46,677 nucleotides of DNA, from NCBI GenBank assembly GCA_947074105.1, contig CAMTON010000021.1:1-46677 (forward strand). Reading direction: 5' to 3'. The stretch's first letter is position 1; each line of letters opens with the position of its first letter. The position numbers and the translations under genes are program-made. The DNA is from an uncultured Bacteroidales bacterium. Lineage in GTDB: Bacteria > Bacteroidota > Bacteroidia > Bacteroidales > JAUNSR01. This document shows, piece after piece, positions 23,575 to 32,628 of this stretch. The notes beneath the pieces were generated by a model. That model worked only from the letters and a program-made list of their open reading frames with translations. It did not search any database and was not told the DNA's origin.

Positions 23575-25686
23575 TTATTTCTGTGTATTTTCTTCCTTAA
23601 GCCATTTATCAAGCCATCTGAAAAATACGCGTTGCCATAGAACGCTGTTCTGCGGACGTGTGATCCAATGGTTTTCATTAGGATAAATAAGCATTTCAGT
23701 AGGAATACCTTTGATTTTAGCAGCATTAAATGCCATCATACCCTGAGAAGCAAGAATACGATAATCTTTTTCACCGTGTATTACAAGAAGGGGAGTATCC
23801 CATTTATCAACGAATTTATGAGGAGAATTATCATAAGTTCTCTGAGCGACCTTATTCGATTTATCCCAGAAGTTACCACCCAAATCCCAGTTTGCAAACC
23901 AAAGCTCTTCAGTCTCAAGATATTGAGCTTCAAGATTGAAGATTCCTGCATGAGCGATAAATGTTTTAAACAGTTTATCGTGATTACCTGCAAGCCAGTA
24001 AACAGAGAAACCTCCGTAACTTGCGCCGATAGCACCAAGACGGTCTTCATCAACCCAAGGTTCCTGTTTCACCTCATTTATAGCAGAGATATAATCCTGC
24101 ATATTCTGTCCCGGATAATCACCGCTGATCTGCTCATTCCATGCCTGACCGAATCCCGGTAAACCATGACGGTTAGGAAGAACAACGACATAACCGTTTG
24201 CAGCCATCATCTGAATATTCCAGCGATATGACCAGAACTGACTTACAGGACTCTGAGGACCTCCCTGGCAATAAAGAAGAGCCGGATATTTCTTCTCAGG
24301 ATCGAAACCTGCAGGAAGCATAACCCATGTTAGCATGTCTTCACCGCTTGTTGTCTTAATCCATCTTTTTTCTACTTTACCCAGTGTCAGCTGATCAAGT
24401 ATATGCTGATTCTCGAAAGAAAGCTGTGTAACTTTTCCGTTTTTAATATTATAGGCAAAAATCTCATCAGGAGCAGACATCGATCTTCTTGTAGTGATAA
24501 GTTCTCCGTTCGCAAGAGCAAGAGAAGTATAATCATGATCGCCCTGAGTAAGTTCCTTATATTTCTTTGTTTTCGTATCTATCGAAAAAAGCTGAGCCGT
24601 AGCTTGATTTACAGAAATGAAATAGATTGTCTTTTCATCTTTTCCCCAGATAAACTTATCTACGTTATTATCATAATTTTCAGAAAGATATGTTTTTTCT
24701 CCGTTCTTGATATTCATCATAAACAGACGGTTCTGGTCTGACTCATAACCGTCGCGCTCCATACTTGTCCATGCGATATATTCTCCGTTTGGCGAAAACT
24801 CAGGATGAGTATCATATCCCATCATACCTTCTGTAATATTTCTTGTTGTTTTATTCTCAAGATCATAAAGATAGATATCCGAATTTGTAGAAACAGAATA
24901 CTCAAGACCTGTCTTCTTACGGCATGTATAAGCCAGAGTCTTTCCGTCAGGACTCCATGCAAAATCTTCAGCGCCAGAGAAAGGTTTCATTGGACATTCA
25001 AAGAATTCACCCGGCATAACATCTACAATATCATCAAATTTCCCGTTTGAAATATCAGCGATATAAGGATGCGGAACAGTAGTAACCCACTCATCCCAAT
25101 GTTTATACATTACATCAGTATGAATTGAAGCGTCGGCCTTATCAAGATCAGGGAATACATCCTGAACCGTTTCACCGTATTTTATATCAGTGAAAAACAT
25201 AAGTTTTTTCTGATCGGGAGACAAAAGAAAGCCGTTCACGCCTCCATCATAATCAGACAACTGAGTTCTGTTATTTCCGTCAGTGTCCATAACCCAGATC
25301 TGAGGAGAACCGCTTTCCATAGAAATATACATAATCTGTTTTCCGCCGTTATACCAAACTGCGCTGTGCTCACTGAAAGGTGTCGTTGTAATCTGACGGT
25401 TATCTTTACCGTTAATATCCATCACGAATAATTCACGATTGCTTTTATCCTCCTTTACGCTTGAATAACTTACACCGTAAAGCAGTTTTTTCTTATCCGG
25501 AGATATCTCTACACCGCTAAGGCGTCCGAAACTCTGAAGAATCTCAGGCGTCATAAGCCCTGATTCAATTTTCTCATTGAACTTACCTATAATCTTCTGT
25601 TCCGCATCATTCTGAGCTGAAACATCAGTGCAATTTGCAATTGCGATAGTCGAGGCAAGCATAATTGATGAAATGTTTTTAATCAT
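23575..25686 (-). CDS. S9 family peptidase, DPP5-like
   Basis: 703 residues. A signal peptide (ISSIMLASTIAIANCTDVSAQ) points to the periplasm. An N-terminal seven-bladed propeller (WD40/TolB-like blades such as SPDKKKLLYG, SPDGKTLAYTC, SPNGEYIAWTS) covers roughly residues 45-430. A C-terminal alpha/beta hydrolase follows with catalytic Ser556 in GASYGGFS, Asp641 in HGEKDYRI and His673 in NENHW. The closest known relatives are bacterial dipeptidyl-peptidase 5 enzymes such as that of Porphyromonas gingivalis, which release dipeptides with hydrophobic penultimate residues. That specificity is inferred from overall resemblance. It is probably monocistronic. Confidence 0.9.
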   Translation of the reverse strand: MIKNISSIMLASTIAIANCTDVSAQNDAEQKIIGKFNEKIESGLMTPEILQSFGRLSGVEISPDKKKLLYGVSYSSVKEDKSNRELFVMDINGKDNRQITTTPFSEHSAVWYNGGKQIMYISMESGSPQIWVMDTDGNNRTQLSDYDGGVNGFLLSPDQKKLMFFTDIKYGETVQDVFPDLDKADASIHTDVMYKHWDEWVTTVPHPYIADISNGKFDDIVDVMPGEFFECPMKPFSGAEDFAWSPDGKTLAYTCRKKTGLEYSVSTNSDIYLYDLENKTTRNITEGMMGYDTHPEFSPNGEYIAWTSMERDGYESDQNRLFMMNIKNGEKTYLSENYDNNVDKFIWGKDEKTIYFISVNQATAQLFSIDTKTKKYKELTQGDHDYTSLALANGELITTRRSMSAPDEIFAYNIKNGKVTQLSFENQHILDQLTLGKVEKRWIKTTSGEDMLTWVMLPAGFDPEKKYPALLYCQGGPQSPVSQFWSYRWNIQMMAANGYVVVLPNRHGLPGFGQAWNEQISGDYPGQNMQDYISAINEVKQEPWVDEDRLGAIGASYGGFSVYWLAGNHDKLFKTFIAHAGIFNLEAQYLETEELWFANWDLGGNFWDKSNKVAQRTYDNSPHKFVDKWDTPLLVIHGEKDYRILASQGMMAFNAAKIKGIPTEMLIYPNENHWITRPQNSVLWQRVFFRWLDKWLKEENTQK

Positions 25687-25729
25687 AAATATAAACTGTT
25701 AATAATGTCTTTCTTTTAATCAGGAAAAG

Positions 25730-27796
25730 CTAGCGTCTTTTTCTCTGATTCATTTTTTCACGCTCTGCGCGTCTTGAAGCCTCACTTCTTCCCGGCTTAT
25801 AAGGATCGTCTTTACGTTGTCTGTTATCCGGAACTCCGTATCTTGACTTCTGACTGCTCACTCCCTTTTTATGATTATTATTATCAGAAGCAGCCTCTCT
25901 TCTGTCCTGTCCTGTTCTTCCTGATCCGGCATTTCCTGCGCCTGAATAAAGCGCAGTAAGCAGATCCTCTCTTTTCATTTTTTTCAATGCCGTGGCAATC
26001 TGCCTTCTTTCAGGATCCTGATACCAGAAAAAGAACTGACGCTGACGAAGTTTTTCTTCTTTAGTCTTCGCCGTATAAACTTTTTCCCCTGTATAAGGAT
26101 GAACTCCCGAATAATAAATCTCTGTCGAAACAGTCATCGGAGTAGGTGTAAAATCCTGAACCTGTTCAAGTTTGAAATCAAGTTTTTTGGTTTCTACGGC
26201 AAGTTCCGCCATATCTTCCTCCGTACTTCCCGGATGACTTGAGATAAAATAAGGTATTATCTGTTGTCTTAATCCTTCTTTACGGTTTATATCATCGAAA
26301 ATCTTTTTAAAATCTTTAAATACGGAAAACGAAGGTTTTCTCATTATCTTAAGAGTCTTATCAGATGTATGTTCAGGAGCAACTTTAAGTCTGCCTGAAA
26401 CATGATTCATAATAAGCTCTCTGCAATATTTCTGATTTGTCTTGTTTACCTCTTCATTTTTTGTCCTGTGCAACACTAGGTCATATCTGACACCGCTTCC
26501 TATAAATGATTTTTTAATCTCAGGAAGTGAATCCACCGCTTTATATATATCAAGCAATGGTGTATGATCTGTATTCAGATTAGGACATACAACAGGATCC
26601 AGACATGAAGGTTTCTTGCATTTTCTGCATATATCCTTATTAAGACCACCCATCTTATACATATTGGCCGACGGTCCTCCCAAATCTGAAAGATAGCCTT
26701 TAAAATCAGGCAAAGCAGCTACAGCTTTTACTTCCTTAAGAATAGACTCTTTCGATCTTGAAGCAATGAATTTCCCCTGATGAGCCGATATTGTACAGAA
26801 TGCACATCCTCCGAAACAGCCCCTGTGCATATTTACGGAGAATTTGATCATATCATAAGCAGGAATCCTCTTATCCTTATATTTAGGATGAGGAAGTCGC
26901 GTATAAGGAAGATCAAACGAAGCATCGATCTCTTTTTCTGTCATAGGTTCAAAAGAAGGATTTACCTTAATCACCATATCATCTGTTTCCTGCCACAGTG
27001 TAGAGGAATGATATTTATTCGACTCCTCTTCAATATGACGGAAGTTAAACGACTGTTTCTTTTTATCCTTCAGACATTCCTTAAAAGAATGAAGCACGAT
27101 ATTGTTTTCATCCGCCTCAGGCAATTCTTCCTTTTCGCATCTTACGGAAGTCTGCGGTATATCTTTAATTTCAGAAATATTTTCGCCCGACTGCAGTCGT
27201 TTCACGATCTCAAGAATCGGCTTCTCTCCCATTCCGTATATAAGAATATCGGCTTTACTCAACGCAAGAATTCCCGGCAAAAGTTTATCCTGCCAGTAAT
27301 CATAATGCGAAAGTCTTCTTAATGATGCTTCAATTCCGCCTAGGACAACGGGAACATCGGGATAAATTTCTTTAAGGATATTTGCATACACCACCGACGG
27401 CATATCAGGGCGCATTCCGGCTTTGGCATCAGGTGTGTAGGCGTCATCTGAACGCAATCTTTTATTTGCGGTATAATGATTCACCATCGAATCCATAGCT
27501 CCGGGAGAAATACCGAAAAAAAGACGCGGTTTACCAAGCTTTTTAAAATCTCTCAGGTCATCCCTCCAGTTAGGCTGTGGCACGATTGCCACTCTTAAAC
27601 CCTGAGCTTCAAGCACCCTGCCGATTACGGCACTTCCGAAAGAAGGATGATCGACATAAGCGTCGCCTGAAAAAATTATCACATCCAGATAATCCCATCC
27701 TCTGATTTCCATCTCTTTTTTTGTAGTAGGAAGCCAGTCCTTAAGATTATATTCCGGTTTTGATTTATGTATAGGATTGTTGTTTTTTAAATGCAT
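25730..27796 (-). CDS. YgiQ family radical SAM protein
   Basis: 688 residues from the ATG at 27796; a TTG lies two codons earlier. The N-terminal UPF0313/YgiQ domain (VIIFSGDAYVDHPSFG, VLGGIEASLRRLSHYDYW) is followed by a radical SAM core with the cluster motif CFGGCAFC (Cys327, Cys331, Cys334). A second Cys group, CRKCKKPSCLDPVVC, comes about 80 residues later. The C-terminus is a basic, low-complexity tail rich in Arg, Lys, Gly and Ser. The family is widespread but its substrate is not established. Only an S-adenosylmethionine-dependent radical reaction using a 4Fe-4S cluster can be stated. A -7 element is at 27867-27874. Confidence 0.93.
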   Translation of the reverse strand: MHLKNNNPIHKSKPEYNLKDWLPTTKKEMEIRGWDYLDVIIFSGDAYVDHPSFGSAVIGRVLEAQGLRVAIVPQPNWRDDLRDFKKLGKPRLFFGISPGAMDSMVNHYTANKRLRSDDAYTPDAKAGMRPDMPSVVYANILKEIYPDVPVVLGGIEASLRRLSHYDYWQDKLLPGILALSKADILIYGMGEKPILEIVKRLQSGENISEIKDIPQTSVRCEKEELPEADENNIVLHSFKECLKDKKKQSFNFRHIEEESNKYHSSTLWQETDDMVIKVNPSFEPMTEKEIDASFDLPYTRLPHPKYKDKRIPAYDMIKFSVNMHRGCFGGCAFCTISAHQGKFIASRSKESILKEVKAVAALPDFKGYLSDLGGPSANMYKMGGLNKDICRKCKKPSCLDPVVCPNLNTDHTPLLDIYKAVDSLPEIKKSFIGSGVRYDLVLHRTKNEEVNKTNQKYCRELIMNHVSGRLKVAPEHTSDKTLKIMRKPSFSVFKDFKKIFDDINRKEGLRQQIIPYFISSHPGSTEEDMAELAVETKKLDFKLEQVQDFTPTPMTVSTEIYYSGVHPYTGEKVYTAKTKEEKLRQRQFFFWYQDPERRQIATALKKMKREDLLTALYSGAGNAGSGRTGQDRREAASDNNNHKKGVSSQKSRYGVPDNRQRKDDPYKPGRSEASRRAEREKMNQRKRR

Positions 27797-27866
27797 ATTC
27801 AATGTATAACCACCCTCATCGGGCGATCAGAAAAAGTATAGGTTATAGTTTTTTCTTTTATGATTG

Positions 27867-27874
27867 CAAAGTTA
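27867..27874 (-). promoter_or_regulatory. -7 promoter element of the ygiQ-type gene
   Basis: The minus strand reads TAACTTTG (TAnnTTTG), 70 bases upstream of the ATG at 27796. Confidence 0.5.
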
Positions 27875-27982
27875 AGGTAAAAAAACGGGATGAACTTTAT
27901 AAAACACTTATTCGTTATTTACATATAATTATTTTATACAAAAAAGTCATAATACGAAATTAAAATCAACATTATTTATAAA

Positions 27983-28324
27983 ATGGAAGGCAATAATTTA
28001 TATATTCTCTGGACAGGAAAGGATAAGGAAGAAGCTCAGATGGTAGTTTTCAGATATATGGAAAACGTAATTGAAAAAAGAGAATGGCAACATATAGTGC
28101 TTCTTTTATGGGGACCTTCCGAAAAACTTGTAGCAGAAGATCCTGACATTAACAAAAAACTGACAGATCTTATGCAGAAAGATGTAACAGTGAAAGCATG
28201 TATCATTTGTGCAGATGAATACGGGGTTACTGATAAGCTTCTTAACATGGGTATCCAGCTTGAAACTTTAAGCGACACTCTGACTCAGATCATTAAACTC
28301 CAGAAAGCATTTGTGACTCTCTGA
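27983..28324 (+). CDS. DsrE-like family protein
   Basis: 113 residues, cytoplasmic. The fold pattern matches small DsrE/DsrF/YchN-like proteins: an opening strand LYILWTGKDKEEAQMVVF, a helix, the strand HIVLLLWGPSEKLVAEDP, then VTVKACIICADEYGVTDKLLNMGIQLE. The single conserved-position Cys pair in ACIICADEYGV lies where DsrE-type proteins often carry a reactive Cys. Such proteins take part in sulfur relay or related redox chemistry, but no sulfur-metabolism genes are adjacent. It is monocistronic with a strong terminator. Confidence 0.8.
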   Translation: MEGNNLYILWTGKDKEEAQMVVFRYMENVIEKREWQHIVLLLWGPSEKLVAEDPDINKKLTDLMQKDVTVKACIICADEYGVTDKLLNMGIQLETLSDTLTQIIKLQKAFVTL

Positions 28325-28357
28325 CAGACAACTCACTTTTAATTGGAAATAAATATC

Positions 28358-28406
28358 CCGGATTTTGCAGCGTAATACTGAATATGCTGTGAAATCCGGT
28401 TTTTTA
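28358..28406 (+). terminator. Rho-independent terminator after the DsrE-like gene
   Basis: A 17-bp stem with two wobble pairs (28358-28374 with 28383-28399, core CCGGATTT/AAATCCGG) is followed by a T-tract. Confidence 0.88.
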
Positions 28407-28491
28407 TTAAAATCCGATCCGGTAGAAAAGATGCGAAATAACAGAAGCAAAATAAAACTATTCATCGACATTCCGATTATTTAATTTATTA

Positions 28492-28525
28492 TACTTTTGT
28501 TTAAATTAAACAAATTAATTTAAAC
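28492..28525 (+). promoter_or_regulatory. Promoter with dyad operator before the EreA-like gene
   Basis: TACTTTTG (28492-28499) is a full TAnnTTTG -7 element. It is immediately followed by a perfect 11-bp inverted repeat, GTTTAAATTAA (28499-28509) with TTAATTTAAAC (28515-28525), which ends at the base before the ATG (28526). The dyad covers the expected transcription start, so it may be a repressor-binding site. Confidence 0.5.
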
Positions 28526-29716
28526 ATGAGAAATTTGCTATTAATATTTGTCATTCTGTTCTTTACTCCGACAAAAGCAGAAGAAGATATAAAATGTTAT
28601 CTGACAAATCATCGTACCGATTTACGTAAAGAAGTCCGGAAATTAGAATATCCGATAGTAGGATTCACCGTCATACATGGTAGTTCTAAAGCCGAAGAAG
28701 CAGAAATTGCACTGATATCATCTTTACAACAAAAAAACGATTCTCTTTACTATTTTCCGGAGATTGACTATGCTTCTGCCTGTTATTTTAATCGATATTT
28801 AGAATCAGGAGATACCACTCTTTTGAAAAAACAGATAATTAACTATGGGCATAGAGTGCCTCAGGAAGAAGGAATTGCCGTATATGAGAAATGGAAGAGA
28901 CTACGCGAACTTTCAAAAGAGATGCCGGTAAAGGTTTTTGGTATAGATATCTTAATAGATTATGGTAATTACATAGATCTGTTGCTCGAGATTACTACTC
29001 AGGAATATCCTCAGCATAAAATCCTTGAATTATGCCATTCTGAATTGTTGTCCGGAAATGATATCAGCGACAATATTAAAATTCTCGTAAATGAACATAT
29101 TAAGAATACTGAAAGAAATAACAATTCTGTAAAAGATAATATAATGATGGATCTACTGATGAACGATCTGGCAAATTCTTTTCAGACTAAGACAGGACAA
29201 AGCCGTGACTCAGTTATTTATGAGAACTACGTTCGTCAGGATAAAATATTTAATTTCAGAAATCAGGCCCAGTTTATTCGTATGGGTGTTTTTCACATGG
29301 TAAAAGAAAACATGGAAAATATGAATCAGGGATTTATCGGAATGTTGATAAAAAAAGAAAGATATCATTCAAACGAAATATATTCTGTTCTGGGTATCCT
29401 TTCAGAAAGCGAAGTTTTATGGAAAAAAACTTATAATGAAGCAGGAAAATATATAGGTTTCAGTACAAAATCTGACGGATTCTATACAGGATCCGATATT
29501 TTTAACTCAGAACTTTTATGCAAAAATGCATTATCCGACATTACATTCTTTCCGCTGGGAAATATTAAAACACCTTTTTTAGATGATGATTTCTTAATTC
29601 TTAAGAATAAAACAGTCATGGTTCCTAAGAAAGGAAAATCTACACTCGATTATATAGACGCAGTAATACTTATATCACAATCTCCCGCTAACATTCCTAT
29701 TGAAGAGTTACAATAA
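28526..29716 (+). CDS. Exported protein, possibly erythromycin-esterase-like superfamily
   Basis: 396 residues with a short signal peptide (MRNLLLIFVILFFTPTKA). The segment IVGFTVIHGSSKAEEAEIALISSL, then YYFPEIDYASACYFNRYLESGD, then VKVFGIDILIDYG follows the order of the erythromycin esterase (EreA-type) fold: a conserved His-Gly after strand 1, a helix with Glu, an acidic residue after strand 2, and the xxGxD strand. The family's later R...M...N region is only weakly recognisable (FRNQAQFIRMGVFHMVKENMENM). The hydrolase function is therefore uncertain, and resistance should not be assumed. It is monocistronic with an unusual operator-like dyad at its promoter. Otherwise it is an uncharacterised periplasmic protein. 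Confidence 0.6.
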   Translation: MRNLLLIFVILFFTPTKAEEDIKCYLTNHRTDLRKEVRKLEYPIVGFTVIHGSSKAEEAEIALISSLQQKNDSLYYFPEIDYASACYFNRYLESGDTTLLKKQIINYGHRVPQEEGIAVYEKWKRLRELSKEMPVKVFGIDILIDYGNYIDLLLEITTQEYPQHKILELCHSELLSGNDISDNIKILVNEHIKNTERNNNSVKDNIMMDLLMNDLANSFQTKTGQSRDSVIYENYVRQDKIFNFRNQAQFIRMGVFHMVKENMENMNQGFIGMLIKKERYHSNEIYSVLGILSESEVLWKKTYNEAGKYIGFSTKSDGFYTGSDIFNSELLCKNALSDITFFPLGNIKTPFLDDDFLILKNKTVMVPKKGKSTLDYIDAVILISQSPANIPIEELQ

Positions 29717-29807
29717 TTTCATGTTCTTTTACAGGAATTCGCACTGATATCACTCTCTTTAATATATTCATAACAGACACATAGTATCGAAAAAGGTATA
29801 AAAGCAT

Positions 29808-29815
29808 TATCTTTG
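29808..29815 (+). promoter_or_regulatory. -7 promoter element of the FHA gene
   Basis: TATCTTTG (TAnnTTTG) overlaps the TTG at 29813 that would give an eight-residue N-terminal extension. This supports the ATG at 29837 as the true start. Confidence 0.6.
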
Positions 29816-29836
29816 CAGCATAAAACCAAAATTAAA

Positions 29837-30346
29837 ATGAAAAAAGTAGTTTGTCCGCGTTGTGATAATTTTTTAAGATTTGATGAAACCAAATATGATA
29901 AAGGGAGAATAATCCATTTCATCTGTCCTCATTGCGCACGAAGATTCGGAGTACGTATGGGTACAAAAGAAGCTGACGCATCAGATATTAAAAGAGAGAA
30001 TGAAGAAGAATGCGGCCATATTTCAATTATAGAAAACCAGTTCTGCTACAAACAGGAGTTTCCTCTATACTTAGGCGACAATATCATAGGCAGAAGAAGT
30101 AAAGGGACTGAAGTTCAGATCCCGATCCTTACTTCCGATATGAGCATGGACCGTCAGCATTGTATTATCAATATAAAAAAGAATAAAGAGGGAAAATATA
30201 TTTATACATTGCGCGATTTCCCGAGTCTTACCGGAACTTTTCTTTTCCATGAAATAATAAATGATCGCGAACGTGTCGTGCTTAGTGATGAACCAATCGT
30301 TACAATCGGAGCTACAACATTCATTGTATATTTAAAAGAAGAGTAA
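29837..30346 (+). CDS. Zinc-ribbon plus FHA domain protein
   Basis: 169 residues from the ATG at 29837. Residues 1-40 form a zinc ribbon (VVCPRCDNFLRFDE...HFICPHCARRF, two CxxC knuckles), like the MJ0042/zinc-ribbon heads found on envelope and signalling proteins. Residues about 70-167 form a forkhead-associated domain: LGDNIIGRRSKGTEVQI with the GR of the FHA core, then MSMDRQHCII (SxxH-type motif), then the FPSLTGTFLF loop. FHA domains bind phosphothreonine peptides. No Ser/Thr kinase, phosphatase or secretion genes are near, so its partner is unknown. It is bounded by its own promoter and a terminator that overlaps a dispersed hairpin element. Confidence 0.85.
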   Translation: MKKVVCPRCDNFLRFDETKYDKGRIIHFICPHCARRFGVRMGTKEADASDIKRENEEECGHISIIENQFCYKQEFPLYLGDNIIGRRSKGTEVQIPILTSDMSMDRQHCIINIKKNKEGKYIYTLRDFPSLTGTFLFHEIINDRERVVLSDEPIVTIGATTFIVYLKEE

Positions 30347-30390
30347 TGCTTCGGCAATACTGTTTTTCAATCACCTGAATACATTTTCGT

Positions 30391-30473
30391 ACAACTGTAC
30401 ACTTGTCATATCGCAACTGTCCGCTTTTCATATTGTCATCGTTCGGTGACAATATGAAAAGCGGACAGCTTTT
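30391..30473 (+). repeat. Dispersed hairpin element, copy B
   Basis: It aligns without gaps to 9864-9946, with about 60 of 83 identical positions by hand count. Unlike copy A it forms a perfect 22-bp stem (30417-30438 with 30447-30468). Confidence 0.6.
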
Positions 30474-30475
30474 TT
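30417..30475 (+). terminator. Terminator after the FHA gene (within repeat copy B)
   Basis: A perfect 22-bp stem with an 8-base loop (TCGTTCGG) is followed by CTTTTTT. It lies 70 bases past the FHA gene stop and can also separate it from the converging Nramp gene. Confidence 0.85.
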
Positions 30476-30541
30476 ATAACTATATGTGCAAAGAAAAATA
30501 TGCTTAACTGAAAATATATAAAGAAGTAATCGGTTTTGTTT

Positions 30542-31798
30542 TCAGACAATAAAGTCTATAAGAAGAATAATATTCAGTATCGATATAAATATAGCGCAAG
30601 CCCATAGCAGAATTTTAGAAAATCCTTTATTAGCATAATCTCCCATAACCTTACGGCTTGATGTAAGCACAAGCTGAAGAATAACAGTAAAAGGAAGCTG
30701 AAAACATAATACGACCTGCGACAGAACAAGAGCCTGAAATGCATCATTCACAAAGAATATTACAATAAGAGCAGGGATAAGAGAGATAAGAACACCTACT
30801 TTGGAGTGAAGATCCTTTATATTATATTCCTCATCAAACATTCCTGCAAAAACTATACCTCCTGCCATAGCACATGTTATGGATGATGATATTCCCGCAA
30901 AAAGAAAAGCAAGGGCAAATATGATTGAAGACATCTTACCAAGTAAAGGAGTAAGGAGATCGCTGGCCTGACCAATATCGGAAACCTGTATATTATTATT
31001 GTAAAATACTACGGCAGCAAGGATAATCATCGCACAATTAATGACCCATCCTATGGTCATACTGAATAAGGTATCAAAAAACTCATATTTAAGCTGTTTC
31101 TCTACCACATTCTTTCCCTTAAGATTCCATTGACGGCTCTGTATGATTTCAGAATGAAGAAAAAGGTTATGAGGCATAACAACGGCACCGATAACTCCGA
31201 GGATTGAAAAAAGTGCGCCTTTGGGAATTTCCGGCACAAAGGCATGTTTGAAACTTTCGCCCCACTCTACATCAATCGTTATAATTTCAAAAATGAAAGA
31301 AAACCCGATAATAGAAACAAATGCTATTATAACTTTTTCTATCCGCGCATAAGTATTTGAGAAAGTAAAGAAAGTTACAAACGCAAACGTTATAACCGCA
31401 CCGATCTTCATTGGAATATCAAAGAGTATCTCCAATGCGATGGCTCCTCCTATGATTTCGGCAAAAGCAGTAGATATTGTTGCGATAAGAGCAGTTATAA
31501 GGATAGGCCTTGATGCTTTTCGCGGCAAATGACAGGTAGCACTTTCTGCAAGGCATTTTCCGGTCACAATACCGAGATGCGCCGCATTATGCTGCAAAAG
31601 AATGAGCATAAAGGTGGAAAGAGTGACAACCCAAAGCAATGTATATCCGTAACTTGATCCCGCTTCTATATTGGTTGCCCAGTTTCCGGGGTCTATAAAA
31701 CCTACAGTAACAAGGATTCCGGGACCAATGAATTTAAGAAATTCCAGTGCTTTGGGGTTCTCTTTATGTTTTTTACCAAGTTCTTTAAAAATATTCAT
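30542..31798 (-). CDS. Nramp family divalent metal transporter
   Basis: 418 residues with about 11 membrane helices. The metal site is clear: DPGN in helix 1 (GFIDPGNWATNIEAG) and AVVMPHNLFLHS in helix 6, where Nramp proteins use Asp, Asn and Met to bind Mn2+ or Fe2+. The conserved methionine is kept, which agrees with a transition metal and not Mg2+ as substrate. These carriers import Mn2+/Fe2+ with protons. It lies 60 bases after the SDR gene on the same strand, across a weak terminator, so it may be partly cotranscribed. Together with mntP and feoAB it adds to a metal-homeostasis theme. Confidence 0.93.
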   Translation of the reverse strand: MNIFKELGKKHKENPKALEFLKFIGPGILVTVGFIDPGNWATNIEAGSSYGYTLLWVVTLSTFMLILLQHNAAHLGIVTGKCLAESATCHLPRKASRPILITALIATISTAFAEIIGGAIALEILFDIPMKIGAVITFAFVTFFTFSNTYARIEKVIIAFVSIIGFSFIFEIITIDVEWGESFKHAFVPEIPKGALFSILGVIGAVVMPHNLFLHSEIIQSRQWNLKGKNVVEKQLKYEFFDTLFSMTIGWVINCAMIILAAVVFYNNNIQVSDIGQASDLLTPLLGKMSSIIFALAFLFAGISSSITCAMAGGIVFAGMFDEEYNIKDLHSKVGVLISLIPALIVIFFVNDAFQALVLSQVVLCFQLPFTVILQLVLTSSRKVMGDYANKGFSKILLWACAIFISILNIILLIDFIV

Positions 31799-31834
31799 TG
31801 CTTGTATAGTAAATTTATTTATCTGAACCTGTGA

Positions 31835-31860
31835 GAAAAAACAGGAGTGCGCAAACTCCT
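31835..31860 (-). terminator. Weak terminator between SDR and Nramp genes
   Basis: AGGAGT (31843-31848) and ACTCCT (31855-31860) form a 6-bp stem with a 6-base loop, followed on the minus strand by a run of six T. It overlaps the SDR stop codon. The short stem suggests partial read-through into the Nramp gene. Confidence 0.55.
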
Positions 31861-32620
31861 ACTCTTTATATGTTACATAGGCAGAAGCCTGAGCTTTCGG
31901 CATTACAAGAATATCATTAAGACAGATATGATCAGGAAGCGTAACCGCGTATTTAATGACAGAAGCAACATCTTCTGCCGTAAGCGGAACAAATCCGTCA
32001 TAAACCTTCTCTGCTCTTTCATCATCACCGTGAAACCGGACATTTGAGAATTCTGTTTTTACGGCACCGGGACATACCTGCGTCACTTTAATGCCATATT
32101 TTACAAGATCCATACGCATTGCTTTGCTCAAAGCATCAACGGCATGTTTGGTTGCACAATATACTCCGCCGTTAGGATATACCTCCTTGCCTGCAATAGA
32201 TCCGATATTAACGATATGTCCGCAGTTCTTCTTTATCATTTCAGGAACGGCAATTCTTGTAATATAAAGAAGACCTTTAATATTGGTATCTATCATTTTA
32301 TCCCAGTCTTCAAAATCTCCGTCCTGAATCGGTTCAAGACCAGAAGCAAGACCGGCATTATTTATAAGGATATCAATACTCTTCCAGTCTTCAGAAAGTG
32401 AATTGAAAGCATTAAGCGTTTCATCTTTACAACGTATATCAAAACATAATGTTTTTACCTTACGTCCATATTCATTTTCTATACGGACTTTAAGTCCGGC
32501 AAGTCTTTCTTCTCTTCTGCCGGTTATTACAATATCATAACCTTCCGCGGCAAGAAGAAGAGCTGTAGCTTCTCCGATTCCGGATGTAGCTCCTGTGATA
32601 AATGCGATCTTGTTTTTCAT
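31859..32620 (-). CDS. SDR family NAD(P)-dependent oxidoreductase (YdfG-like)
   Basis: 253 residues, a classical short-chain dehydrogenase. The cofactor loop is TGATSGIGEA near the start, and the Arg-rich TGRREER after strand 2 suggests NADP(H). NNAG at about residues 88-91 and the catalytic Ser (IGSIAG) with YCATK (Tyr and Lys) are all present. It most resembles YdfG-type enzymes, which oxidise serine and 3-hydroxy acids, but specificity cannot be read from sequence. It begins 8 bases after the TRIC gene and is surely cotranscribed with it. Confidence 0.93.
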   Translation of the reverse strand: MKNKIAFITGATSGIGEATALLLAAEGYDIVITGRREERLAGLKVRIENEYGRKVKTLCFDIRCKDETLNAFNSLSEDWKSIDILINNAGLASGLEPIQDGDFEDWDKMIDTNIKGLLYITRIAVPEMIKKNCGHIVNIGSIAGKEVYPNGGVYCATKHAVDALSKAMRMDLVKYGIKVTQVCPGAVKTEFSNVRFHGDDERAEKVYDGFVPLTAEDVASVIKYAVTLPDHICLNDILVMPKAQASAYVTYKE

Positions 32621-32628
32621 ATTATCAA

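Noticed and set aside
23668-24162. 164-codon plus-strand frame opposite the DPP5-like gene
   Set aside because: It covers the catalytic domain of the peptidase in antisense. No family features are visible.
26780-27322. 180-codon plus-strand frame opposite the YgiQ-type gene
   Set aside because: It lies antisense to the radical SAM region, is basic and of irregular composition, and no promoter is seen.
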